Below, in pieces: positions 7,478 to 17,161 of a stretch of DNA of 32,599 nt (its first letter is position 1; each line of letters opens with the position of its first letter). The notes under the pieces were generated by a model. The model had not been told where the DNA came from, searched no databases, and saw nothing but the letters and a program-made list of their open reading frames with translations. A program made the translations under genes and the position numbers. The DNA is taken from contig NEUS01000041.1 in assembly GCA_002288455.1 (NCBI GenBank), forward strand, positions 1 to 32,599, given 5' to 3'. Source of the stretch: Opitutia bacterium Tous-C1TDCM (lineage in GTDB: Bacteria > Verrucomicrobiota > Verrucomicrobiia > Opitutales > Opitutaceae).

Positions 7478-10400
7478 CTAGAAGTCGAACTTGGAGGTGA
7501 GAGTCCAGCCGCGGGGCGAGCGGAGAAAGTAGGAGGTGGGCGTCGCGGTGTCGCTCGACGGCACGGGCGTGCCGGGCGCGAGGATGACGGTTTGGCGGCG
7601 GCGAACGAGGGGGGCTGTCTCGTCGAGGACGTTTTGCACGTTGAGCTGAAACACGACCGCCGTGCGCCGCAGCCACGGCAGGCGCGTGCGGTAGCGCAGG
7701 CCGCCGTCGAGATCGAAGGTGCTCTGGCCGAAGTGCGGGAGGGTCGCGACGAGCCGGCCGCCGGCGACACCGCCCTCGCGGACTTCGAAGGCGCCGGTGT
7801 AGGCGCCGGACTTGTAACGCGTGGCGAGGGTGAAGCCGAGGCCCTTCAGGCGACGCTGGAAGTCGTAGCTGAAGACCAGATTCGCATTGAGCTTGCCGCC
7901 GCCGAAGTTGTTCGAGAGCGAGTCGATCGCGTTGTCGAGGCGCTGGTCGAGAGCGTCGAGGCTGCTCGCGACGGTGACGGCCGGGTTGGCGGCGGTGGCG
8001 AGGTTGCCGACGTTGACGCCCGGATTCTTCGTCTGGAGATCGGCGATGTAGGCGCGGAGTTGCACGGCCATCGGGGCGGTGAAGCGGTAAAGGTTTTCGC
8101 GCTCGCGGGCGGTCTTGGAGAACGTCGCGCGGAGCCTCATTCCGCGCATCGGATTGGCGGTGATGCGCGCCTCGTAGCCGCGGCTGGCCTGGTCGAGCAT
8201 GTCGGCGTTGGCGTTGTAGGCGGGGACGAGCAACGGGAAACGCGTGCGGAGATCGGCGACGGCGGCGGCGCTGGCGGAGTTGAAAAGCGGCGCGGCGCCG
8301 ACGGGATTGTTGAGGATCGGGAAGACGGCGTTGTACGCGCCGCGGATGCTGTCGGCGGAGTTGAGGTTGAGCGTGAGGACCTCGGTGACGTCGTTGTTGG
8401 ACGTGTCGAAGTAGCCGAGGTCGAGGGCGACCTTGTTGCCGAAAAATTCGAACTTGAGCCCGGCGTCGAGGCCCTCGCCGGCGGTGTTGGGCGGGGTGAC
8501 GGCGTCGGGACCGACGGTGTTGCCGCGGGGCGGGCCGAAGTTGGTACTCTTGTTGGCATAGACGCGCATCCAATCGAAGATTCGCACGACGCCGCCGACG
8601 GTGCGCGTGGGGCCGGAGGTGCTGGTCTTCCGGACATTGGTGCGATCGAGACCGAGGAGGCCGTTGCTCGCCTCCCAGCCGGGCGGGCGCACGCGGGTCT
8701 GGCCGTAGACGTAGTCGGTGGCGTCGTCCTCGCGGAGGCCGGCGGTGACGATGAGGCGGCGGTTGAAGAACTGGCTCTGCGTGGCGGCGAGGTAGGAGAC
8801 CTGGCGGGCGTGGCGGAGATTTTCGCCCTCGGTGACCCAGCCGGAAGTGATCGGTCCGCGCGTGGGGTGGTTCCAGGTGAGCGCGGGAAACTGACGCCAG
8901 TCGGGCACGTGGAAGCCGCCGGCGTCGAGCGGCGAGGCATAGTGGCGGCGGGTGACGCCGTTGCTGGTGTTGGTGGGATCGTTGTTGAAGGGGGCGAAGA
9001 GCCACGAATCGCGGAAATTTTCGCTGCCCGAGGAGCGTTCCCAGTAGGAACCGGTCGCGACGACACGGTGGCTGCCGAGCCACTTGCCAAGGTCGAACTG
9101 CCAGGCGGCGGTGGCCTGCACGACCTCGCGCGTGCTTTCCTGGGTGCGATGCAGCCAGCGGCTCTGGGTGAAGAACTGGCCGGCAAACGGATTCACCAAC
9201 TGGCCCGCCGCGTTCGTGGCGAGCGGGCGGGTGCCGAGGTTGAGCGTCTGCGCGGAGTTGGTGAGCGTGCCGGCGCCGTCGACGAGGATCGTCGCGCCGC
9301 TGGCGGCGCCGTTGGCGAAAGCCTGGTAGGTGTCGGCCTCGCCGTCCTCGCGCGAGGCGGAGACGTTCACGTAGATGTGGTCGCTCACCTTGTGGTCGAT
9401 GGCGAGGGCGACGATGCTGCGCTCGACGCCCTTGGTGCCGCCGGGGCCGTTGATGTTGCCGCGCGGGTTGAAGAAGCGTGGATCGACGGTCTGGCGGTTG
9501 GTGTTGTCGTTGCTGCCGAGGCTGGCGTTGGAGAAGAGCGAGGTGGCGGCGTTGAAGATGTAGGCTTGGTCGCCGTTTTGCACGACGACGGGGCTGACGC
9601 CGGCGCCGACGTAGTTGAACACGACGGGCGAACCCGCCGGGTTGACGAGGGCGTTGCGCTGCGCGGCGGTGAGCGTTTCCCAGTTGGTCGGGAGCGCGTA
9701 GGTGGGCGAGCCGCGGGCGAGCCAGTTGGTGACGTAGGGATTGGTGAGGTGCGGGCCGGGGTAGGCGACGCTGCCGCCGATGCGGGCGACCTCGTATTCG
9801 GCACGGACCTCGGTGCGATCAGAGGCGCGCCAGGTGGCGGCGAAGTGGACGCCGTCGGTCTTGTCGGTGAAATTCGCGCGATACCGTTTGTTGCGCTCGG
9901 CGATGGCGTTGACGCGCAAGGCGAGACGCTGCGGGACGAGCACCTGGTTGACATCGGCGGCGACGCGGCGGCTGCCGTACGTGTCGGTGAAGAAGTCGAG
10001 GCCGTAGGCGGGGCGCGTGAGCTTGGCGCGTTTGGTGGTGATGTTGGCGATGCCGCCGGCGCTGCCGAGGCCGAAGAGGATGGAGTTGGGGCCGGAGGAG
10101 TTGTCGATGCGCTCGACGGTGTAGAAAGCGGGGCGGAAATCGGTTTCGAGGTAGTTGCGCGCGAGGGTGCCGCCGAGACCACGGGTGCGGAAATTGAGGC
10201 CGGCCTGCGAACCGGGGAAGACGGTGTTGATGACGCCCTGGCTGTCGAAGTCGCCGGCGTCGCTCGCGAAGTTGGCGGAGAACTCGAGTGCCTGCTCGAG
10301 TGTGGTGGCGCCGATGTCGTCGAGAAATTCTTTGGTGAGCACATCGAGCACGCCGGGCGTGTCGCGCAGCGAGGAGTTGAGGCGCGAGCCCGCGAGAGTG

Positions 10401-10594
10401 TTCTGCGCGAGGTAGCCGACGTCGGTGTCGGAGACGACGGTGAAGGGGCTGAGCTGGACGGGGGCGGTTTCGGCGGGCGGTGCGCCGGAGGGTGGTGCAA
10501 GGGTCTGGGCGACGCCGGAGGCAGCACCCGCAACGAGCGGGAAGAAGTAGTGCCGGATGGCTTGGCCGAGACGGTGGGGAGGCTGGGTAGTCAT
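7478..10594 (-). CDS. TonB-dependent outer-membrane receptor
   Basis: This is a 1038-residue protein with an N-terminal export signal (hydrophobic YFFPLVAGAASGVAQ after a charged start). It is followed by LSPFTVVSDTDVGYLAQ at 48-64 and TLAGSRLNSSLRDTPG at 66-81, the usual opening of verrucomicrobial TonB receptors. The plug domain covers about 70-190 (VLTKEFLDDIGATTLEQALEF) and the remainder is the 22-strand barrel. The protein ends ...LTSKFDF, with the C-terminal phenylalanine recognised by the BAM machinery. It imports large ligands, here presumably glycan fragments, driven by TonB-ExbBD. No SusD-like lipoprotein accompanies it. It starts 31 nt after the oxidoreductase stop, and GGAAAA 6-7 nt before ATG 10594 is a weak ribosome-binding candidate. 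An open frame continues upstream into the oxidoreductase but lacks export features. Confidence 0.9.
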   Translation of the reverse strand: MTTQPPHRLGQAIRHYFFPLVAGAASGVAQTLAPPSGAPPAETAPVQLSPFTVVSDTDVGYLAQNTLAGSRLNSSLRDTPGVLDVLTKEFLDDIGATTLEQALEFSANFASDAGDFDSQGVINTVFPGSQAGLNFRTRGLGGTLARNYLETDFRPAFYTVERIDNSSGPNSILFGLGSAGGIANITTKRAKLTRPAYGLDFFTDTYGSRRVAADVNQVLVPQRLALRVNAIAERNKRYRANFTDKTDGVHFAATWRASDRTEVRAEYEVARIGGSVAYPGPHLTNPYVTNWLARGSPTYALPTNWETLTAAQRNALVNPAGSPVVFNYVGAGVSPVVVQNGDQAYIFNAATSLFSNASLGSNDNTNRQTVDPRFFNPRGNINGPGGTKGVERSIVALAIDHKVSDHIYVNVSASREDGEADTYQAFANGAASGATILVDGAGTLTNSAQTLNLGTRPLATNAAGQLVNPFAGQFFTQSRWLHRTQESTREVVQATAAWQFDLGKWLGSHRVVATGSYWERSSGSENFRDSWLFAPFNNDPTNTSNGVTRRHYASPLDAGGFHVPDWRQFPALTWNHPTRGPITSGWVTEGENLRHARQVSYLAATQSQFFNRRLIVTAGLREDDATDYVYGQTRVRPPGWEASNGLLGLDRTNVRKTSTSGPTRTVGGVVRIFDWMRVYANKSTNFGPPRGNTVGPDAVTPPNTAGEGLDAGLKFEFFGNKVALDLGYFDTSNNDVTEVLTLNLNSADSIRGAYNAVFPILNNPVGAAPLFNSASAAAVADLRTRFPLLVPAYNANADMLDQASRGYEARITANPMRGMRLRATFSKTARERENLYRFTAPMAVQLRAYIADLQTKNPGVNVGNLATAANPAVTVASSLDALDQRLDNAIDSLSNNFGGGKLNANLVFSYDFQRRLKGLGFTLATRYKSGAYTGAFEVREGGVAGGRLVATLPHFGQSTFDLDGGLRYRTRLPWLRRTAVVFQLNVQNVLDETAPLVRRRQTVILAPGTPVPSSDTATPTSYFLRSPRGWTLTSKFDF

Positions 10595-10625
10595 TGGTTT
10601 TTCCGCGATCGGGAGGGAAGGGACT

Positions 10626-12224
10626 TCAAGGTTGCAAAACCTGTTTCGCGGCGAGCAGACGCTCGCGCAGGAGCGGGTAGGCGACGTCCTGCACGCCGGT
10701 GTTCCGGTCGAGAGCCACACCGGCGGCGAGGGCGGCGCTTTGGCCGAGTGCCATGAACACGGGCTCCATGCGGATCGAGCCATGCGCGACATGGGTGGCG
10801 CCAACACAGACCGGCGAGAGCAGATTTTCGCACTCGCCCCGGCGGGGGACAATCGAGCGGTAGGAGATGCCGTAGGGTTGGGGCGGGACGCGCCAGATGA
10901 CACCGTCGCCCAGGACGTAGCCCTGCTCGGACACGAAGTGTTGCACCATGTGGGAGTCCATCCCGAAGGAGCCGAGGCCGACCGCATCGGGGGCGGTGCG
11001 CTTTCCTTCGCAGTCGTGCTGCGTCATCACGTAGTCCGTCACCATGCGACGGGCTTCGCGGATGTAGATCATCCACGGCCAGCCGCCGTTGTCGGCAAAC
11101 TCGTCCTTGGCCAGCCCGTAGGCGCCGACTTTCGCGCGGATCGCGGCCGGGACGCGCGGGCTGTGCGCGAGCGTCCACAGGAAGCCCCGGATGTAAACCT
11201 CATGCTCCTGCTCAATCGCGCGGCGGCGCTCGTAGGTGGCTTCCGGGTAGTCCCAGTTGGCGCCGGGGAGATCGGAGCCGACGGCGTGCATGTTGTTCCA
11301 GTCCACCTTCGATCCTTGGCCGGCGAGCGGCTCGATCAAGGCGGGCAGCCGATCGTCACCGGCTTCGAAATTGCGGAGCAACAGCTCGTGGTCGATTTCG
11401 CGGTACCCGGCCGGTTTCCCGATCGGGATGCGGAGCACGGGATCGGTGGTAAGACAGACGCGGTAGTTGTAGGCTTGGATCTTGCGGTCGCCCTGTCCGT
11501 TGGCGAGGCCTTCGATCCGGAAAACGTAGGGCAGCAGGCCGCTGGCGGGCTGTCCGGGCGCGACATAGGGATCCACGTTCTTGATGAAGTGATCCTTGTC
11601 GCGCTGGGTGTAGTGAACGCGCGGCTTGGTGTCGCCGCGCCGCACGCCGGCCATGTCTTCTCCATATTGGCTCTCGGCTTCCCGACCGACACGGTAACTC
11701 ACGCCGGCGGCAGCCAGCAAATCGCCCACATACGTTGCGTCGATGAACATTCGGCCGCGATAGGTCTTTCCGCTGAGCGTGGAGAAGGCGGTGATCCGCT
11801 TGCCGTCCATCACAACGCCCTTTCCCGGGGTGCGGTCGAGTTGTTCGTGGAACACGACTGCCACACCGGCGTCCGCGATCATTTTATCAAACACCCGGCG
11901 GCCGACGTGGGGCTCGAAACTGCGGATGTATTTTTCGCTGTAGGCGGCGGCGATGGCGTCGTAGAATTCAGAGGCGATGCCGCCGAAGGTATGGCGGCGA
12001 CCGAGGAAATCGCTGGCGCCGAGCCCGCTGGCGCTCATGCCGCCGAGGAAGCCGGTGGGATTGACGAAAATCACCGAGCGCCCGTCGCGCTTTGCCGCGA
12101 TGGCGGCAGTGACCGCGGCGGATGAGTCGCCGTAAACGACGACGTCATAGATGGGCGGCGCGTCCACTGCGGACAAGCGGAGGCCCAGCAGCAAGACGGC
12201 GCAGATGGCGATCGCGCGCGGCAT
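10626..12224 (-). CDS. Secreted FAD-dependent oxidoreductase (PF12831-type)
   Basis: This is a 532-residue protein. After a signal peptide (MPRAIAICAVLLLGLRLSAV) it has YDVVVYGDSSAAVTAAIAA at residues 26-44, the Rossmann FAD-binding segment of the FAD_oxidored family. The usual G-x-S/T-x-G form is altered here to GDSSAA. FIDATYVGDLLAAAG further on is the conserved second dinucleotide motif. Family members sit in Planctomycetes/Verrucomicrobia glycan clusters; their substrates are mostly unknown, though oxidation of sugars or polyols is often proposed. It lies between two TonB receptor genes and probably shares a transcript with the downstream one (31-nt gap). ATG 12284 would add 20 residues and is an alternative start; ATG 12224 gives a compact signal peptide. 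No clear Shine-Dalgarno site was seen for either. Confidence 0.83.
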   Translation of the reverse strand: MPRAIAICAVLLLGLRLSAVDAPPIYDVVVYGDSSAAVTAAIAAKRDGRSVIFVNPTGFLGGMSASGLGASDFLGRRHTFGGIASEFYDAIAAAYSEKYIRSFEPHVGRRVFDKMIADAGVAVVFHEQLDRTPGKGVVMDGKRITAFSTLSGKTYRGRMFIDATYVGDLLAAAGVSYRVGREAESQYGEDMAGVRRGDTKPRVHYTQRDKDHFIKNVDPYVAPGQPASGLLPYVFRIEGLANGQGDRKIQAYNYRVCLTTDPVLRIPIGKPAGYREIDHELLLRNFEAGDDRLPALIEPLAGQGSKVDWNNMHAVGSDLPGANWDYPEATYERRRAIEQEHEVYIRGFLWTLAHSPRVPAAIRAKVGAYGLAKDEFADNGGWPWMIYIREARRMVTDYVMTQHDCEGKRTAPDAVGLGSFGMDSHMVQHFVSEQGYVLGDGVIWRVPPQPYGISYRSIVPRRGECENLLSPVCVGATHVAHGSIRMEPVFMALGQSAALAAGVALDRNTGVQDVAYPLLRERLLAAKQVLQP

Positions 12225-12552
12225 TCGATGGCGGAGCGGGACGTGGATTTTCAGGGTACTGGGAGCTGCGGGGGGGCGAAACATCACCGTGGTCGCAATG
12301 CCCAGCGTGCCCGGGGAGTTGGCCGCCGACGCTTCCGGATCGAGGCGGCCGCTTTTTCTCTTCTCGTCCGAATGCGCAAGCGTGGTCAGGGCCATCGAAT
12401 TCGCGGACCTCCGGGCTGAGTCGGCCGGCGCGAGCGCGAAGCACGCGGAGCGGAGAGCAATCAGGCGAAGCGACCCCGGCGGGTTCATGGGGTCAGCGAT
12501 TCGCGTGCATCCACGGGAAAAACGTCCGTAAGCCGCGGTTCGATCGTCGCGA
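12225..12552. other. 328-bp gap without a recognisable gene
   Basis: The frame of the oxidoreductase stays open upstream to ATG 12488, but the implied peptide is arginine/serine/alanine-rich and lacks homology signs, so it is treated as untranslated. The stretch probably contains the promoter or processing site separating the second TonB receptor gene from the oxidoreductase. No clear terminator, tandem repeat or tRNA was found. Confidence 0.4.
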
Positions 12553-15500
12553 TTAGAATTCGAAGGAGTTCGACAATTCGTAGGCGCGCGCCGGCGACAT
12601 GGCCCAGATGGGCGAGCCGTCGGGATTGGCGGCGAAGACGCGGAGCCCGTGCTCGCCGAACAGATTCTGGGCGTTGAGCTGCACGCGCCAGTTCACCTTC
12701 CCGTTGAAGATGCGGCGGCTGTAGGTCGCAAACATGCCGCCGGAGAGCTGCGCGGCGCCGCGATATTCTTTGGACGTGTCGGAAGCGCGGCCGGGGTAGT
12801 TGGAAAGACCGCCGAAGTTGAAGGTCGTGTCCTTTTGCGCGTAGCCGAGGACCTTCCCGGATTCCCAGCGGAGGTTGCTGCCGATGCTGAGGCCCTTGAA
12901 GCGGCCTTCGTTGAATTTGTAGCGGCCGACGAGGCGCGCGGTGTATTCGGAGATGCCGCGGTTCGAGATGCCTTCCTTGAGGATTTCGTTCACATAGTTG
13001 GCGGCGACGTTCGTGGCGAACGTGTCGATGAGGCGCGTCGAGGAGGCGGTGGTCGTGGTACCGTCCGCGCGAAGACCCTCGTCGAAATACTTTTTGTAGA
13101 ACGGGGCGCGGACCGCGAAGAACTCGGCGAGCTCGCGGCCGACGCGGGTGGTGACGTTTTCCAGCCGGTCCACGCCGACGACCATGTCCCAGTTGCGATT
13201 CGGGCGGAACGAGACTTCGAGGGACTCGCCGTTGGAGACGAGATTCTCGGTGGTGGCCGCGTTGTTGGGGCGCAGGTAGAGGACGTTGGTCGGTTGGCCG
13301 AACTCGTCGATGGTGGTGTATTCGGACAGGCGGCCGGCGTTGGCGAGCGCGTTGTAGAGTGCCGCCTCGAAGGGCGGGACGCGGAGCCCCGCGACACCGC
13401 TGGCGCTGGTGGCGCCGATCTGCGAGGACCTGAATGCGGTCGCGCGCACATCGAGGCGGCCATCGAGCAGCGTAAGGCCGAGGCCGTAATCCTTGGTCTC
13501 GCCGCTCTGGGGCGCGATGGGGCGGTAAAGGTTGTCCTGTCGCGGCGTGGTGGCGGCGAAATTCTCGGAGCGGTTGGCGAAGACGCGGAGTTTTTCCGTG
13601 ACCTTGAAGACGAGGCCCTGCGTGCCGGTGGTGGCCTGGTTGTCGAATTTGCTGCCGCCGGGCAAATAGTCGGAACGGCTCGCGCCGGCGGTGATCGGGA
13701 AGGGGAACTCCGCGGCGTTGCGGAGGACGCCCTGCGTGCTCTCCACCTTGTCCTCGCGCCAGCCAAAGAGTGTCACGAGGCGGCGTTTCCAGAAGAAGCT
13801 TTGGAGCGAAACGCCCACGCCGTCGTTTTTCTGGATCGTGAAGGTGCGGCCGCCGCCGACGAGCTGTCGGCCGACGTGGGCCTGGGTGGATGCGTTCTGC
13901 CAAACTCCGGGCGCGGGCGTGGCGGTGTTGTTGAAGAAGCGGTAGTCGTAGGAACGGTTGTTGTGTGCCGCGAGCGTCGACGGGAATCCGGTGAAGCGCA
14001 GGCCGGTGTCGCCGACTTGCACGGGATCGCCGACATACCAGAGCTGCATCGCCCAGCGTTGACTGGCACCGGCGTTGATGGCGGCGGCGGTCAAGGCGCC
14101 CGGGATGTCGTTGTCGATTTGGTAGTGCCAGCGGTAGCCGAGGCGATCGACCTTGGCCGTGGTGTAAACGGACGTGAGGCGGTGCGAGCCGAGCCAGCCG
14201 ACGCGCGGGAGTTTTTTCGCGAAGTCGAAATCGTAGTTGGCCTGCGCGACGAAATTCTTCGCGGTGGAGTCGGAGAACTCGCCGAGGTTGCGGCCGTAGA
14301 TGAAGGGACGGAGGAAATTCGGGTTGGCGCGGCCGTCGGGCAGGCGCCGGTTGATGTCCACGGAAATCTGGTTGGTCTGCGTGATGGTGGCGAAGGACTG
14401 CTCCTGATTGCGCTTCTCGTATTGGAAACTGGCGGACACGTATAGGTCCTCGGCGAGGCGCTGGTCGAGCGTGAGGAAGAGCTTGTCGTCGTCCTCCCAG
14501 CGGTAGTTGCCCGGCAGCGCGCCGATTTCGACGGTGCGGTAGGGGAAAATGCGCTCGTCCGTGACCTGAGGGTCGGCGGAAAAGAGGGCGCTGTTCTCGC
14601 GAGCGGCGCCGGTGCGGGCGAATTGGCTGCGGGCGGTGGCGGGGTTGACGGCGCCGCCGGCGACGGTGCGGTTCGAGGCGATGGTGACGATGTTATCGAG
14701 CGGATTTTGCCACTGGCCGGGGCTGTAGTAAAACACGGTGGCGGTCGCGAGGGTGTCGAGGGGACGGCGGATGAGACCCAGGTTGACGGAGGTGCCGTTG
14801 GCGAGCGGGACGATGGAATCAGGCGCGATGCCGTTGGCGCTGGGCGCGGCGGGATCCCAGTAGAAGGCCTGCGCGATCTGGGCGGCGGTCATCTGCGGGG
14901 CATAGCGGTTGTAGGCCGCCAGCCATTCGGAGACGTTGTCCTGCACGGTGCGGAAATTCGGACGGCGCCCGTTGGAGTTCACGCGCTCGACGTAGCCGCG
15001 CAGCGTGGTGTGCTTGAACGGCTGGTAGGTGATCGTCGCGAAGTAGCGCTGGTCCTTTTGGAAGGCGCTCTCGACCTGATATCGCTGGCGGTTGTCGAGC
15101 AGCACCCCGCGGACGGCGAGGTTGCCGGGTATAAGCGTGCGGTTGACGTCGAAGACGTAGCGCTGCGAGCCGAACTGGTCGAACTTGGTTTCGAGTTTCG
15201 CGAAGTTGCGGCGGAGCTGCGCGACCTTGGTGGACGAGTTGACGAGACCCGCGGGCTCGGCGAGGCCGAAGAGGATGGAGTTGGCGCCGCGGAGGAATTC
15301 GGTGCGGTCGGTATTGTAGCGATCGGTGGAGCCGAGCACTTCGATGTAGTTGATCGTGGTGCTGGCGCGGCCGAGGCCGCGCACGCGGACCTCGCCGGAG
15401 CGGTTGTTGTTGTCGCCGAAATCGCCGCCCACGTAGCCATTGGCGCCGCCGAGGGCCGCGATGGATTCCTGATGGTAGGTCTGGTCGTTCTCGGCACCGG

Positions 15501-15792
15501 ACACGAAGGCGAGCGCGGTGGCGACATCATTGGCCGCGAGGTCGTTCATGAACTCCTCGGTCAGCACGCTGACGGAGGCGGCGATGTCCTTGAGATCGGT
15601 CTTGAGCCGGCTGCCGGCAAGCGTCGAGGTGGCTTGGTAGCCACGGTCGCCGGAGGTATCGACGACGAACGGCGAGAGCACGACGGTGTCTTTCGTGCCG
15701 GCGGCGGCGGGCGGAGTGGCGGGGGCGGTCTGGGCGAAGGCCGGCGCGCCGCAGGCGAGCGCGACGAAGAGACGCGGAAACAGGGTAGTCAT
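12553..15792 (-). CDS. TonB-dependent outer-membrane receptor
   Basis: This is a 1079-residue protein. Signal peptide MTTLFPRLFVALACGAPAFA is cleaved before Q21. LSPFVVDTSGDRGYQATSTL at 39-58 followed by AGSRLKTDLKDIAASVSVLT repeats the N-terminal signature of the other receptor in the locus. The plug covers about 60-200 (EEFMNDLAANDVATALAF) and the barrel ends ...YELSNSFEF with a terminal Phe. It should transport a glycan ligand across the outer membrane using TonB. The two receptors share the architecture but are clearly diverged, so they may take different ligands or oligomer sizes. It is the first gene of the leftward locus, divergent from an AraC regulator 77 bp away. ATG 15792 was chosen over ATG 15840 because it starts directly at the signal peptide and leaves room for promoters. 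Confidence 0.9.
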   Translation of the reverse strand: MTTLFPRLFVALACGAPAFAQTAPATPPAAAGTKDTVVLSPFVVDTSGDRGYQATSTLAGSRLKTDLKDIAASVSVLTEEFMNDLAANDVATALAFVSGAENDQTYHQESIAALGGANGYVGGDFGDNNNRSGEVRVRGLGRASTTINYIEVLGSTDRYNTDRTEFLRGANSILFGLAEPAGLVNSSTKVAQLRRNFAKLETKFDQFGSQRYVFDVNRTLIPGNLAVRGVLLDNRQRYQVESAFQKDQRYFATITYQPFKHTTLRGYVERVNSNGRRPNFRTVQDNVSEWLAAYNRYAPQMTAAQIAQAFYWDPAAPSANGIAPDSIVPLANGTSVNLGLIRRPLDTLATATVFYYSPGQWQNPLDNIVTIASNRTVAGGAVNPATARSQFARTGAARENSALFSADPQVTDERIFPYRTVEIGALPGNYRWEDDDKLFLTLDQRLAEDLYVSASFQYEKRNQEQSFATITQTNQISVDINRRLPDGRANPNFLRPFIYGRNLGEFSDSTAKNFVAQANYDFDFAKKLPRVGWLGSHRLTSVYTTAKVDRLGYRWHYQIDNDIPGALTAAAINAGASQRWAMQLWYVGDPVQVGDTGLRFTGFPSTLAAHNNRSYDYRFFNNTATPAPGVWQNASTQAHVGRQLVGGGRTFTIQKNDGVGVSLQSFFWKRRLVTLFGWREDKVESTQGVLRNAAEFPFPITAGASRSDYLPGGSKFDNQATTGTQGLVFKVTEKLRVFANRSENFAATTPRQDNLYRPIAPQSGETKDYGLGLTLLDGRLDVRATAFRSSQIGATSASGVAGLRVPPFEAALYNALANAGRLSEYTTIDEFGQPTNVLYLRPNNAATTENLVSNGESLEVSFRPNRNWDMVVGVDRLENVTTRVGRELAEFFAVRAPFYKKYFDEGLRADGTTTTASSTRLIDTFATNVAANYVNEILKEGISNRGISEYTARLVGRYKFNEGRFKGLSIGSNLRWESGKVLGYAQKDTTFNFGGLSNYPGRASDTSKEYRGAAQLSGGMFATYSRRIFNGKVNWRVQLNAQNLFGEHGLRVFAANPDGSPIWAMSPARAYELSNSFEF

Positions 15793-15869
15793 GGGGTTGA
15801 ACCGATCGTAGCAGCGCGCCCCCGGGAAAAAAATGGACAAGTGGGGATTGGCATGTCGTCTTGCGGACG
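15793..15869. promoter_or_regulatory. Compact divergent promoter region between TonB receptor and AraC regulator
   Basis: Only 77 bp separate the two divergent starts. A run of seven A residues (in GGGAAAAAAATGG, about 15827-15839) is the sole AT-rich part. On the minus strand TGCTACGAT at 15804-15812 resembles an extended -10 element close to the receptor ATG. The short shared region suggests the AraC protein controls both directions. The sites are tentative. Confidence 0.35.
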
Positions 15870-16817
15870 ATGCGCACCCTTCGTCGGCCGGAGGATCCCG
15901 CCGCCTCCGAGTTTGCTCCCGCGATTTGCCGCGCCGGCAATTTCCAGTTCTCGGAGCGGCAGACTTTCGTCAACGGATGCGTGCAAAGCCGGGGCCTCTT
16001 CTGGTGCCGGAGCGGATGCGGAACATTCGAAGTGGACGGGGTCGCCCACCGTCTCGAGCCGCACGATCTTTACGTGCTGCCCTGGGGCCGCCGGATTTGC
16101 TACCGCCCTTCCGCGGACGATCCGATGTTCACGTCGCACGTGCATCTGGTGCCCTGGTACCGGCCGGGGTCGCGTTGGGTCGCGAACGTGCCGCACGAAT
16201 TCGGCGAACCCGAATACAACTCGCCCGATCGCCGGGATGTGGAATGGCCCGATCTCACTGGGGTTGTGCGTTTGCGGATGGCGGCGGACCGACCCTTGGC
16301 GCGGCTGATCGATTACACGGTGCGCTGGTATCTGCATTCGCCGCGCGACGAGGCGGAAGCGCGGGCGCTCGGGCTGCTGCTGGTACGCGAACTGCGGCGC
16401 AAGGCCGCCCTGCCGGCCGCGCAGGCCGCTTCGCGCCCCGCGGAACTCGAACGTCTGCTGGCGCATGTGGAACGCGGTTTCCAACTCGGGCTGCGCATCG
16501 AGGAACTGGCCGGGCTGGTTGGGCGCAGCCGTTCCCATGTCCTGAAACTGTTCCGCCGCCATCTGGGCGTTTCCGCCAAACAGCATGTGATCGATCGCCA
16601 GTTGCACGAGGCGCGGGAGCTGCTCCTGAGCACGACCTTGTCGATAGCGGAGGTCGGCAGAGCGGTCGGTCTTTCCGACCCGTTCCATTTCTCGAAGTTG
16701 TTCAAGCGGCACGTCGGGGTTCCGCCCAAGGAGTTTCGGCTTGCGAACGGACCGTTTTCAGCGCCGCCCAAGCCCTCGCGCCATCAGGCTCGGCCGCCGG
16801 GGCCGCAGCGCGATTGA
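15870..16817 (+). CDS. AraC-family transcriptional regulator with N-terminal cupin sensor
   Basis: This is a 315-residue regulator. Residues about 40-100 form an AraC-type cupin (GCGTFEVDGVAHRLEPHDLYVLP), the usual sugar-sensing arm. Residues 192-292 hold the double helix-turn-helix: IEELAGLVGRSRSHVLKLFRR at 210-230 and IAEVGRAVGLSDPFHFSKLF at 259-278, followed by the conserved GVPPKEFR. A basic, proline-rich tail follows. It is transcribed away from the first TonB receptor gene and is the best candidate for the specific activator of the glycan locus. ATG 15870 is preferred; a TTG three codons upstream is possible. The ligand is unknown. Confidence 0.87.
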   Translation: MRTLRRPEDPAASEFAPAICRAGNFQFSERQTFVNGCVQSRGLFWCRSGCGTFEVDGVAHRLEPHDLYVLPWGRRICYRPSADDPMFTSHVHLVPWYRPGSRWVANVPHEFGEPEYNSPDRRDVEWPDLTGVVRLRMAADRPLARLIDYTVRWYLHSPRDEAEARALGLLLVRELRRKAALPAAQAASRPAELERLLAHVERGFQLGLRIEELAGLVGRSRSHVLKLFRRHLGVSAKQHVIDRQLHEARELLLSTTLSIAEVGRAVGLSDPFHFSKLFKRHVGVPPKEFRLANGPFSAPPKPSRHQARPPGPQRD

Positions 16818-17161
16818 ACGCGTGCGGGAACGCCACGCCAGGGGCCAGGCCGTCGGTTTGATCCTGCGGGCGAAGGCTGCCGGGGAGGGGCGCTGTCCTG
16901 CGCGACTGCGGCCCGCGGGCGCCATCGCTGGCTTCCATCGGTCCCCGGTCGTCGCCGCCGTTTGCTTCGGTTCGCTCCGGAAGATCCGCGCCAGACCACC
17001 GCCCGGAAAGTCTTCCGATCCGGGAGCGACCAAGCCGTGTGGCTGGAGCTCGGCGCGAGAACCTCCGTCGGTGGCGCCGATTCGTTGATCGCACGTGTTC
17101 CAGACCAAACCGGCGACCTGCAATGGAATCCCGCACCGATCGGTTCTTGATACGGTAAAAA
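16818..17161. other. 344-bp gap without a recognisable gene
   Basis: Open frames exist on both strands, but their peptides are arginine- and proline-rich, as expected by chance in this GC-rich DNA, and none has a family motif. No tandem repeat, hairpin with T-tract or RNA gene stands out. Part of it will serve as 3' flank of the AraC regulator and of the tRNA. Confidence 0.4.

Noticed and set aside
1554-15792. A SusD-like partner for the TonB receptors
   Set aside because: No lipoprotein with SusD features is present among the genes or gaps; the locus fits the SusD-less type.
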